Of a stretch of 9,811 bases of DNA, positions 1 to 5,313 are shown one piece after another (position 1 is the first letter of the stretch; each line of letters opens with the position of its first letter). Location of the stretch: the NCBI GenBank assembly GCA_047971245.1, contig JBKDZN010000178.1, positions 1 to 9,811 of the forward strand, written 5' to 3'. Made by a program: the position numbers and the translations under genes. The DNA comes from CADEDH01 sp047971245 (GTDB lineage Bacteria > Actinomycetota > Acidimicrobiia > Acidimicrobiales > SZUA-35). The notes beneath the pieces were generated by a model, which worked only from the letters and a program-made list of their open reading frames with translations, was not told the origin of the DNA and searched no databases.

Positions 1-401
1 ACCGGTCGTCCGGGGCCGGCGGGCAGCACGTCAACACCACCGACTCGGCGGTCCGGATGCGCCACAGGCCGACCGGCCTCGTCGTCACCATGCAGGACGA
101 GAAGAGCCAGCTCCAGAACCGGGAACGGGCCCTGAAGGTGCTCCGCTCCCGGCTGCTCGAGCTTGAGGAGAGCCGCCGGGCTGCCGATGCGTCGGCCGCT
201 CGGCGCACCCAGACTGGCGGCGGGGGCCGATCGGAGAAGATCCGGACCTACAACTTCAAGGAGAACCGGGTCACCGACCACCGGCTCGGGCTCACGGTCC
301 ACAAGCTCGACCGGATCCTGGCCGGCGAGCTCGACGAGGTCTCCGACGCCCTGGTTCAGGATGAACGCGCCCGCCAGTTGGCCGAGGCCGAGGCCGGCTG
401 A
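1..401 (+). CDS. prfA: Peptide chain release factor 1 (RF1), C-terminal part, 5' truncated by window edge
   Basis: Class I release factor that recognises UAA/UAG in the ribosomal A site and triggers peptidyl-tRNA hydrolysis. The reading frame enters at base 3 and gives 132 residues before the TGA at 399-401, against about 355-360 for a whole RF1. The visible part opens with RSSGAGGQHVN. The catalytic GGQ lies at bases 18-26 (fragment residues 6-8), and the conserved stretches TTDSAVRMRHRPTGLVV and EKSQLQNRERAL follow. Near the end, DHRLGLTVHKLDRILAGELD is the usual RF1-type C-terminal segment. The stop-codon-recognition domain (PxT motif) is upstream of the window, so RF1 rather than RF2 is judged from the C-terminal segment and from prmC following immediately. 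An internal ATG at 57 is not the start, because the GGQ lies before it in the same frame. Confidence 0.96.
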   Translation, partial: RSSGAGGQHVNTTDSAVRMRHRPTGLVVTMQDEKSQLQNRERALKVLRSRLLELEESRRAADASAARRTQTGGGGRSEKIRTYNFKENRVTDHRLGLTVHKLDRILAGELDEVSDALVQDERARQLAEAEAG

Positions 402-404
402 GCG

Positions 405-1295
405 GTGACCGGGGGCGAGCGCACCGTCTCGTGGGGTGAGTTGGAACGGGAGACCACGGCGCGCCTGGCCGAGGCCCACATCCCCGAGCCGGCCATCAGC
501 GGCCGGGCCATCGCCATGCGGGCCGGGGGCGCCGACAACCCCACCGAATGGGCCGACCTGGTCACCCGGCCGGCCACGATCCGAGGCGTCGCCGCCCTCG
601 ACGCCATGACGGCCCGCCGCCTGGCCGGGGAACCCCTCCAGTACGTGGTGGCCGAATGGGGATTCCGTCACCTCGACCTGTACGTGGACCATCGGGTCCT
701 GATCCCCCGCCCCGAGACCGAAGTGGTGGCCGGGGTGGCCCTGGCCGAACTGGCCCGGATCGACCCCGACCGTTCCGGCTCGTTGGCCGCCGATCTCGGC
801 ACCGGCAGCGGCGCCATCGGCCTGTCCCTCGTCCGGGAGCACGACGGTGTCCAGGTGTGGATGACCGACGTGTCGAGCGGCGCCCTGGCGGTGGCCCGGG
901 CCAACCTGGCCGGGGTCGGCCGATCGGGGGCCCGGGTCCGGATCGCCCAGGGATCATGGTTCGAGGCCCTGCCCGACGAGCTGCGGGGGCGGTTCGACGT
1001 GCTGGTGTCCAACCCGCCGTACGTGGCCGACGGTGAGGACCTCCCGGCGGAGGTGGCCGACTGGGAACCGGGGCTGGCCCTGCGGGCAGGTCCCCGCGGC
1101 ACCGAACGGCTCGAACACCTGGTCGCCGAAGGTCCCGGCTGGCTCCGGCCCCACGGCGCCCTGGTGCTCGAACTGGCCCCCCACCAGGCCGAGGCCGTGG
1201 CCACCCTGGCCGCCGACCGGTTCGCGACGGTGGCTGTCGTGGACGACCTCGCCGGGCGGGCCCGGGCCGTGGTGGCCCGCCATCCCCTCGTTTGA
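405..1295 (+). CDS. prmC: Release factor glutamine N5-methyltransferase PrmC (HemK)
   Basis: SAM-dependent enzyme that methylates the glutamine of the GGQ motif in RF1 and RF2. Length is 296 residues, slightly longer than the usual 270-290. Residues 1-75 or so are the helical substrate-binding N-domain. The Rossmann methyltransferase fold follows, with the SAM-binding motif DLGTGSGAIG (G132-G136) and the diagnostic catalytic NPPY at residues 203-206 (bases 1011-1022), in the context SNPPYVADGE. The GTG start sits 3 bases after the prfA stop, which implies translational coupling of enzyme and substrate. The ribosome-binding site is weak (GAGG-like sequence inside the prfA end), and a TTG at codon 13 is a less likely alternative. 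Family assignment is firm. The exact start is less so. Confidence 0.95.
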   Translation: MTGGERTVSWGELERETTARLAEAHIPEPAISGRAIAMRAGGADNPTEWADLVTRPATIRGVAALDAMTARRLAGEPLQYVVAEWGFRHLDLYVDHRVLIPRPETEVVAGVALAELARIDPDRSGSLAADLGTGSGAIGLSLVREHDGVQVWMTDVSSGALAVARANLAGVGRSGARVRIAQGSWFEALPDELRGRFDVLVSNPPYVADGEDLPAEVADWEPGLALRAGPRGTERLEHLVAEGPGWLRPHGALVLELAPHQAEAVATLAADRFATVAVVDDLAGRARAVVARHPLV

Positions 1296-1298
1296 TGC

Positions 1299-1333
1299 TC
1301 GACGTCTCCACCGTGTCTGGGTAAGGTGCCGCA
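1299..1333 (+). promoter_or_regulatory. Candidate promoter, possibly giving a leaderless mRNA for the cNMP-binding gene
   Basis: In the 37-base gap after prmC, TCGACG (1299-1304) and TAAGGT (1322-1327) are separated by 17 bases. The first matches TTGACA at four of six positions and the second has the TAnnnT core. The -10 element ends 5 bases before the ATG at 1333, so transcription would begin at or within a base of the start codon. That is the layout of leaderless actinobacterial genes. The same bases (AAGGTG, 1323-1328) could instead act as a Shine-Dalgarno sequence, and sequence alone cannot decide. Confidence 0.35.
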
Positions 1334-1758
1334 TGTTCGGTCGTAACAACAAGCTCGATACGTCGTGGTTGGCCAAGGTCGGCTTCTTCGCCGGGTTCTC
1401 CGACGACGAGCTCCGCAAAGTGGCTGATCTGGGCCAGAAGGTCGAGGTGTCGGCCGGTAGCAACCTCACCGACCAGGGACGCGTGGGCGACGTCAGCTAC
1501 GTGATCGTGTCGGGCATGGCCACGGTGCGCATCCGGGGCGAGTACGTCACCACGGTGGGACCCGGCACCATGGTCGGGGAGATGGCCCTCATCGAGCACC
1601 GCCCCCGGGCGGCCACCGTCACCGCCGACACGCCGATGGAACTGGTGTCGTTCGACACCGACCATTTCCGCAAGCTGCTGCAGGCCAGCCCGACGACGCA
1701 CGACCGGGTCATGGCCATGCTCCACGACCGTCTCGAGGAGAACGAGGCCCTGGGCTGA
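1333..1758 (+). CDS. Stand-alone cyclic-nucleotide-binding domain protein
   Basis: Small protein of 141 residues made almost entirely of one cNMP-binding beta-roll (Crp/PKA-regulatory type). Residues 11-35 form the N-terminal helix (LAKVGFFAGFSDDELRKVAD, the 'LxxxxLFxGLSxxEL' pattern). The beta-roll runs from about 36 to 110. The phosphate-binding cassette is GEMALIEHRPRAATV, with the ribose/phosphate contacts Glu83 and Arg92 both present. Arg92 is followed by Ala, as in cAMP-selective PKA sites. A short helix ends the protein, with no helix-turn-helix, membrane segment or enzyme domain. It could be a cAMP sink, a sensor acting through a partner, or a degenerate regulator. The function is unknown. 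ATG 1333 is chosen because the domain begins there; earlier in-frame starts would run back through prmC. Confidence 0.85.
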   Translation: MFGRNNKLDTSWLAKVGFFAGFSDDELRKVADLGQKVEVSAGSNLTDQGRVGDVSYVIVSGMATVRIRGEYVTTVGPGTMVGEMALIEHRPRAATVTADTPMELVSFDTDHFRKLLQASPTTHDRVMAMLHDRLEENEALG

Positions 1759-1777
1759 CCCCCGGCCCGGTCGGGGG
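1759..1777 (+). terminator. Hairpin directly after the cNMP-binding gene, possible weak terminator
   Basis: CCCCCG (1759-1764) and CGGGGG (1772-1777) form a perfect 6-bp GC stem around a 7-base loop, starting on the base after the TGA stop. There is no T-tract, so if it terminates it is of the U-less type. It may instead only protect the 3' end. A possible promoter for rpiB lies just after it. Confidence 0.35.
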
Positions 1778-1781
1778 CGGG

Positions 1782-1819
1782 TACGCTCGGAGCCCCTGGC
1801 GCAGGTCGAGCGAACGGAG
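1782..1819 (+). promoter_or_regulatory. Candidate -10 element and ribosome-binding site for rpiB
   Basis: TACGCT (1782-1787), preceded by GGG, has the TAnnnT form of actinobacterial -10 elements. No convincing -35 lies at the right distance. GGAG at 1816-1819 is a good Shine-Dalgarno sequence 6 bases before the ATG at 1826. The RBS is fairly secure; the promoter is a guess. Confidence 0.3.
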
Positions 1820-1825
1820 TGGCCC

Positions 1826-2284
1826 ATGCGCGTTGCCGTCGGGTCGGATCATGCCGGATTCGTGCTCAAGACCGTCTTGGCCGAGCATCTGCGATCGCTC
1901 GGTCATGAGGTGCTTGATCTCGGCACCTACACCACCGACCGGGTCGACTACCCCGACTACGGGGCTGCGGTGGGCCGCGCCGTCACCAGCGGTGAGGCCC
2001 GGTTCGGGGTCGCCGTGTGCGGTTCCGGCATCGGTATCGCCATGGCCGCCGGTAAGGTGCCCGGGGTCCGGGCCGCCACCGTGCACGACGTCACCTCGGC
2101 CCGGCTGACCCGCCAGCACAACGACGCCAACGTGCTCTGCCTCGGCGAACGCCTCACCGGGGTCGAGGTGGCCCGTGAGGTGCTCGAGGTGTTCCTGGCC
2201 ACCGGGTTCGACGGCGGCCGTCACACCGCCCGGGTGGCCAAGTTGGCCGACCTCGACCTCGACCTCGCCACCGACGACCACTAG
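1826..2284 (+). CDS. rpiB: Ribose-5-phosphate isomerase B (RpiB/LacAB family)
   Basis: Interconverts ribulose 5-phosphate and ribose 5-phosphate in the non-oxidative pentose phosphate pathway. It is cytosolic and 152 residues long, the normal size. Family motifs are GSDHAG (Asp8, His9), the anion-hole loop CGSGIG (Cys65-Gly70), RQHNDANVLCLGER (His98, Asn99) and a C-terminal Arg132/Arg136 pair that would bind substrate phosphate. Cys65 matches the catalytic cysteine of E. coli RpiB. In the mycobacterial type, as I recall it, a glutamate inside the loop is the base instead; that position is Ile71 here. Other sugar-phosphate isomerases of the LacA/B family share this fold, but the active-site set favours ribose 5-phosphate. 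The rpiB gene sits between prmC and atp in many Gram-positive genomes as well. Confidence 0.95.
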   Translation: MRVAVGSDHAGFVLKTVLAEHLRSLGHEVLDLGTYTTDRVDYPDYGAAVGRAVTSGEARFGVAVCGSGIGIAMAAGKVPGVRAATVHDVTSARLTRQHNDANVLCLGERLTGVEVAREVLEVFLATGFDGGRHTARVAKLADLDLDLATDDH

Positions 2285-2296
2285 GTCCCGATCCGG

Positions 2297-3475
2297 ATGC
2301 GGCCCGCCCTGCTCTCCTACGGTCTGGTCGCCCTGGTGGCGGCGGTGGTCACGGCGGCGACGGTGCCGATCTTCATCACCATCTGCCGACGCACCGGCCT
2401 GATGGTGGCGCCCGACAGCCGGCGGATGCACCAGCGTCCCACCCCCCAGCTCGGCGGTGGCGGGATGTACCTCGGCTTCCTGGCCGGGTTCGCCGTGGCC
2501 TGGTGGAGTGGCCTGTTCGAGGCCACCTTCTCCTCCTCCACCGAGCCCCTGGCCATCGTCATCGCGGCCAGCGTGGCCTATGTCGTCGGCCTGCTCGACG
2601 ATGTGCGGGAGCTGTCACCCCCGGCCAAGACGGCCGGCCTGCTGCTCGCCGCCGGGGTGCTCGCCCTGGGGGGCGTGTCCATCATCTGGTTCCGGGTGCC
2701 GTTCCTCGACGTGTTCGTCCTCCCCTACGACCTGTCGTTCGTCATCACCGTCGTCTGGGTCATGGGGCTGGCCAACGCGGTCAACTTCATCGACGGTCTC
2801 GACGGGCTGGCCGCTGGGATCGTCGGGATCGGAGCCACCGCCTTCCTGCTCTACGCCCTCCGGCTCGGCCAGGTGGAGCTGTTGCTCCCCGGCAATGTCG
2901 GACCGCTCGTCGCCGCCCTGGTGGTGGGCATGTGCACCGGGTTCCTGCCCTGGAACGTGTACCCGGCCCGGACCTTCATGGGTGACGGCGGGGCCCTGCT
3001 GCTCGGTGTGGCCATGGCCGCCTCCACCATGGCCGTGGGAGGCCGGACCCCGGATCCCTTCAGCGGCCAGACCTTCTTCTTCTACGCCCCCCTCGTCATC
3101 CCCCTCGTCATCCTCGGGGTGCCGGTGTTCGACACCGCCTTCGCCATCGCCCGCCGGGCCACCAACGGGAAGGGCTGGTCGACCGCCGACAAGGACCATC
3201 TCCACCATCGCCTGGTCCGCCTCGGCCACGGTCATCGCCGGAGCGTGTGGATCCTGTGGGCCTGGACGGCCCTGCTGTCGGCGTTCGTCCTCTACCCGAC
3301 CTACAACGACGGGCAGGGCGACGCCATCGTCCCCATCGGGGTGGGGGCGGCCGCCCTCGGCCTGTTCACCCTGTTCCTCCCCTCCGGCCGCCGGTCCGGT
3401 TCGGGGATCGACACCGAACCGTCATCGGAGCCGGGTGAAAATACCCAAGCTCGGGACCGGACCGGGGTCGGGTGA
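2297..3475 (+). CDS. wecA: WecA/TagO-type undecaprenyl(decaprenyl)-phosphate sugar-1-phosphate transferase
   Basis: Integral membrane enzyme of the MraY/WecA family that moves a HexNAc-1-phosphate (most likely GlcNAc-1-P) from UDP-sugar to a polyprenyl phosphate. This is the first step of a cell-wall-linked glycopolymer. Length is 392 residues with about ten or eleven hydrophobic segments. Signature sites in order are the Mg2+-binding LLDDVRELSP (Asp101, Asp102), NAVNFIDGLDGLAAG (Asn160-Gly174, with the catalytic aspartates 166/169), TFMGDGG (Asp230) and DKDHLHHRLVRLGH (His301, His303, His304). The HLHHR loop separates WecA/TagO enzymes from MraY. The last 30 or so residues are a polar tail. 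The start lies 12 bases after the rpiB stop and lacks a clear Shine-Dalgarno sequence. In Mycobacterium the homologous rfe/wecA is also just upstream of the atp operon. Confidence 0.93.
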   Translation: MRPALLSYGLVALVAAVVTAATVPIFITICRRTGLMVAPDSRRMHQRPTPQLGGGGMYLGFLAGFAVAWWSGLFEATFSSSTEPLAIVIAASVAYVVGLLDDVRELSPPAKTAGLLLAAGVLALGGVSIIWFRVPFLDVFVLPYDLSFVITVVWVMGLANAVNFIDGLDGLAAGIVGIGATAFLLYALRLGQVELLLPGNVGPLVAALVVGMCTGFLPWNVYPARTFMGDGGALLLGVAMAASTMAVGGRTPDPFSGQTFFFYAPLVIPLVILGVPVFDTAFAIARRATNGKGWSTADKDHLHHRLVRLGHGHRRSVWILWAWTALLSAFVLYPTYNDGQGDAIVPIGVGAAALGLFTLFLPSGRRSGSGIDTEPSSEPGENTQARDRTGVG

Positions 3476-3499
3476 CCACCGTACGGGTGCGATCGGTGG
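3476..3499 (+). terminator. Weak hairpin after wecA
   Basis: CCACCG (3476-3481) and CGGTGG (3494-3499) are a perfect 6-bp inverted repeat with a 12-base loop, starting on the base after the wecA TGA. There is no T-run. It could mark the 3' end of the wecA transcript, but repeats of this size are easily found by chance in GC-rich DNA. Confidence 0.2.
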
Positions 3500-3512
3500 G
3501 AATCGGGCCCCG

Positions 3513-3633
3513 TAGTGTGACCATGTGGCGACGACCACCGCGAACTGTGGGCTCGGCAGTTGCGATCCGGGCGCTGAGTTTCCTATGGTTCCGGGCGGTG
3601 CGGGGCGACGCGGCCCCGCCCTTCGTCCTGTGA
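3513..3633 (+). CDS. Possible 36-codon leader ORF upstream of the atp operon (hypothetical)
   Basis: An ATG at 3523 opens a 36-codon frame that stops with TGA at 3631-3633, 7 bases before the atpZ-like GTG. TAGTGT (3513-3518, included here) lies 4 bases upstream of the ATG and has the TAnnnT core and spacing of a leaderless start; no good -35 is visible. The peptide begins MWRRPPRTVGSAVAI, has a short hydrophobic middle (ALSFLWF) and ends in APPFVL. It is unlike any family I recognise. Its last third spans the hairpin at 3597-3622, so its translation would affect that structure. It could equally be a chance ORF, and a promoter-like sequence lies inside it. Confidence 0.25.
3560..3589 (+). promoter_or_regulatory. 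Best candidate promoter of the atp operon
   Basis: TTGCGA (3560-3565) and TATGGT (3584-3589) are 18 bases apart. Each matches four of six positions of the housekeeping consensus (TTGACA, TATAAT), the best pair I found in the window. Predicted transcription starts near 3596, giving a 5' leader of about 45 bases before the atpZ-like GTG at 3641. This is the only non-coding gap over 100 bases ahead of the ATP synthase genes. Confidence 0.5.
3597..3622 (+). promoter_or_regulatory. Strong GC hairpin in the atp leader
   Basis: GCGGGGC (3600-3606) and GCCCCGC (3613-3619) form a perfect 7-bp stem around a 6-base loop. Past one mismatch the pairing continues (GG 3597-3598 with CC 3621-3622). If transcription starts near 3596, the hairpin sits at the very 5' end of the mRNA and could stabilise it. 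For transcription coming from wecA it could be a terminator or attenuator, but only TT follows the stem. Confidence 0.45.
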
Positions 3634-3640
3634 TCGCACC

Positions 3641-3937
3641 GTGAGTCAGCGCCGACCTTCCCTCGCCCGACAAGCCAAGCATTCTGTCGGGAGCTACGAG
3701 CTTGTCCTGTCGTCCCTCATCTTCGGGCTCGGCGGGTGGTGGCTCGACCGGAAGCTCGGCACGACCCCCATCCTGGCGGTGACGCTCGCCATGTTCGGGT
3801 TCGTCGGCTCGGCGTGCTCGCTGTACTACCGCTACAAGGCGCGGATGATCATCGCCAACGAGGAACGCATCAACCCAGGGGCCAAGGGCCGGAGCGCGGT
3901 CGGATCCACCGGCCCGTCGGTCGAGGAGGCGGTGTGA
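3641..3937 (+). CDS. atpZ: AtpZ-like (AtpZ/AtpI family) small membrane protein of the ATP synthase operon
   Basis: Accessory membrane protein of 98 residues. Two hydrophobic helices (about 20-36 and 43-63) flank the family signature FGLGGWWLDRKLGTTP (residues 28-43, with the conserved Asp36). A cytoplasmic basic stretch (YRYKAR) and a polar tail follow. Members of this family sit at the head of atp operons. In other bacteria AtpZ with AtpI has been linked to divalent-cation supply or ATP synthase assembly; here that role is only inferred. The start is GTG without a clear Shine-Dalgarno sequence, following the structured leader. Its end overlaps the next gene by four bases (GTGA), so the two are probably made together. 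Confidence 0.8.
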   Translation: MSQRRPSLARQAKHSVGSYELVLSSLIFGLGGWWLDRKLGTTPILAVTLAMFGFVGSACSLYYRYKARMIIANEERINPGAKGRSAVGSTGPSVEEAV

Positions 3938-4392
3938 CCGCAACCGAACAGGCATACGACGGCCCTCCCGCGGCCACCGCGGTGGCCGTCGACATGGTCC
4001 GGCGGGCCCTCTGGGTGCTCCCGATCGGCCTGATTCTCGGTGCCGTGGCCGCCGGCGGCGCCGGCGTCGCCTCGGTGCTGTACGGCGTGGTCATCGTGCT
4101 GGTGAACTTCCTGCTGTCGGCGTTCCTCCTGGCCTGGGCGTCACGGATCTCGTTCAGCCTGGTGGCTGCGGCGGCGCTCGGTGGCTACACCATCCGTCTG
4201 GGGCTGGTCTTCCTGGCGGTGTGGCTGGTTCGTGACGCATCCTGGGTCCGGTTCGTTCCCCTTGGCATTACCATCATCGCCACCCACCTGGGGTTGCTGT
4301 TGTGGGAGCTGAGGTACGTGTCGGCCTCGTTCGCCCATCCCGGTCTGAAACCCCAAAACGGACGTCCCCGGTCGGCCGCCGGGTCTCGATAA
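3934..4392 (+). CDS. atpI: AtpI-like ATP synthase accessory protein (i subunit / Rv1303-like)
   Basis: Predicted integral membrane protein of 152 residues with four hydrophobic helices (about 26-44, 46-68, 72-98 and 104-126) after a polar N-terminus. Helix 4 is followed by a basic, Pro/Gly-rich tail. It sits directly before atpB, where atpI is found in most atp operons. Sequence conservation in this family is low, so position and topology carry most of the weight. AtpI helps c-ring assembly in some bacteria and is dispensable in others. The start is the GTG overlapping the upstream stop (3934-3937), with an excellent AGGAGG at 3924-3929 four bases before it. It ends at TAA 4390-4392. A longer reading that begins inside the previous gene is not credible. 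Confidence 0.75.
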   Translation: MTATEQAYDGPPAATAVAVDMVRRALWVLPIGLILGAVAAGGAGVASVLYGVVIVLVNFLLSAFLLAWASRISFSLVAAAALGGYTIRLGLVFLAVWLVRDASWVRFVPLGITIIATHLGLLLWELRYVSASFAHPGLKPQNGRPRSAAGSR

Positions 4393-4414
4393 CCCCCAAG
4401 GAGCCCTTCCAGTC

Positions 4415-5173
4415 GTGTTCGCAGCACTTGAGTTCCCCCCCATCGAGAACCTGGTCGAGTGGCCGGCGTACCTCTTCCAGGACACGCCGTTCGCGTTCAA
4501 CAAGGTCGCCCTCATCAGCGTGCTGGCCATGCTGATCCCCGCCGTGCTGTTCGCACTGGCCAAGAAGGACCTCGTTCCCCGAGGCCTGCAGAACCTGGTC
4601 GAGTCCACCATCGAGTTCGTCGAGAACCAGGTGATCATGGCGGCCATCGGCCCCGACGGGATGCGGTACCTGCCGCTGCTGCTCAGTATCTTCCTGTTCG
4701 TCTTCTTCGGGAACATCTTCGAGGTGATCCCCACCTTCCAGATGCCGGCCAACGCCCGGATGGCCAACCCGATGTTCCTGGCCATCATCGTGTGGTTCAC
4801 CTTCGTCGGCGTCGGGATCCGGCACCACGGAGCCGGCTTCTTCAAGGACGCCCTGTTCCCGCCGGGTGTGCCCACGGCGCTCTACGTGCTGGTCACCCCG
4901 ATCGAGTTCATCGCCACCTTCATCCTGCGGCCCTTCGGTCTCGCCGTCCGTCTTTTCGCCAACATGCTGGCCGGCCACATCCTGCTGGTCACCTTCGGGG
5001 TCCTGTGCATCACCCTGTGGCAGAAGTCGCTGCTCGCGGTGGTACTGCCGTTCAGCTTCAGCATGCTGGTCGCCCTGACCGGCTTCGAGGTCATGGTCTC
5101 GTTCCTGCAGGCGTTCGTCTTCTCCCTGCTGGCCGCGGTCTACATCGACCTGTCGCTGCACCCCCACCACTAG
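4415..5173 (+). CDS. atpB: ATP synthase F0 subunit a
   Basis: Membrane subunit that forms the two proton half-channels beside the c-ring. Length is 252 residues with five or six membrane helices. The essential arginine is Arg179 in LRPFGLAVRLFANMLAGH (residues 171-188), equivalent to Arg210 of E. coli. His188 in that segment and Glu225 in GFEVMVSFLQAFVFSLLAAVY form the His/Glu pair seen in mitochondrial and many bacterial a subunits; E. coli has the two reversed. The C-terminal helix ends in YIDLSLHPHH. The start is GTG at 4415, 22 bases after atpI, with AAGGAG (4398-4403) upstream at a rather long 11-base spacing. Confidence 0.96.
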   Translation: MFAALEFPPIENLVEWPAYLFQDTPFAFNKVALISVLAMLIPAVLFALAKKDLVPRGLQNLVESTIEFVENQVIMAAIGPDGMRYLPLLLSIFLFVFFGNIFEVIPTFQMPANARMANPMFLAIIVWFTFVGVGIRHHGAGFFKDALFPPGVPTALYVLVTPIEFIATFILRPFGLAVRLFANMLAGHILLVTFGVLCITLWQKSLLAVVLPFSFSMLVALTGFEVMVSFLQAFVFSLLAAVYIDLSLHPHH

Positions 5174-5181
5174 CGTCCACC

Positions 5182-5212
5182 GGGTGACCGGAGGCCCTCT
5201 GGGCCGCCACCC
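5182..5212 (+). promoter_or_regulatory. Intercistronic hairpin 1 between atpB and atpE
   Basis: GGCCC (5193-5197) and GGGCC (5201-5205) pair around a TCT loop. Below that, after a small internal loop, GGGTG (5182-5186) can pair with CACCC (5208-5212). The structure begins 8 bases after the atpB stop and has no T-tract. Possible roles are 3' protection of the upstream message, processing or partial termination. Confidence 0.4.
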
Positions 5213-5260
5213 CCTCACCCCATCTCGTCCCCGCCCGGTCTAGGGCACCGTCTTCAAGCC

Positions 5261-5277
5261 GCTCGCCGTCGGCGGGC
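5261..5277 (+). promoter_or_regulatory. Intercistronic hairpin 2 upstream of atpE
   Basis: GCTCGCC (5261-5267) and GGCGGGC (5271-5277) form a 7-bp stem with one G-U pair and a 3-base loop (GTC). It lies 20 bases upstream of the atpE Shine-Dalgarno sequence. At the 5' side of the atpE message it could block 5'-3' decay and so favour the high c-subunit output needed for the ring. Confidence 0.4.
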
Positions 5278-5284
5278 AACCCCC

Positions 5285-5303
5285 CAAAAATAACCACAGG
5301 AGA
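5285..5303 (+). promoter_or_regulatory. A-rich enhancer-like patch and Shine-Dalgarno sequence of atpE
   Basis: CAAAAATAACC is one of the most A/T-rich stretches in this very GC-rich window. It sits right before AGGAGA (5298-5303), 10 bases ahead of the ATG at 5314. E. coli atpE also has an A/U-rich unstructured stretch before its Shine-Dalgarno sequence that raises translation. By analogy, this patch may raise c-subunit output. Confidence 0.45.
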
Positions 5304-5313
5304 ACCAGTACCC

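Noticed and set aside
1033..1332. Long N-terminal extension of the cNMP-binding protein through prmC
   Set aside because: The added 100 residues are out-of-frame prmC sequence. The domain starts naturally just after ATG 1333.
1759..1777. Classical intrinsic terminator after the cNMP-binding gene
   Set aside because: The hairpin is real but no T-tract follows it, so only a low-confidence terminator is listed. The same absence holds for the other hairpins in the window.
562..1827. Minus-strand open frame of 421 codons across prmC and the cNMP-binding gene
   Set aside because: It runs opposite two recognisable genes, is dominated by Arg/Pro/Gly, and shows no family motif. It is a GC-driven shadow.
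2457..3515. Overlapping + strand frame of 352 codons inside wecA
   Set aside because: The product is mostly Ser/Pro/Trp/Cys repeats in the +1 frame of wecA, which itself carries all its catalytic motifs.
3736..3933. N-terminal extension of the AtpI-like protein
   Set aside because: It would overlap the AtpZ-like gene in another frame and give an Arg/His-rich stretch. The GTG at 3934 has AGGAGG at the right distance.
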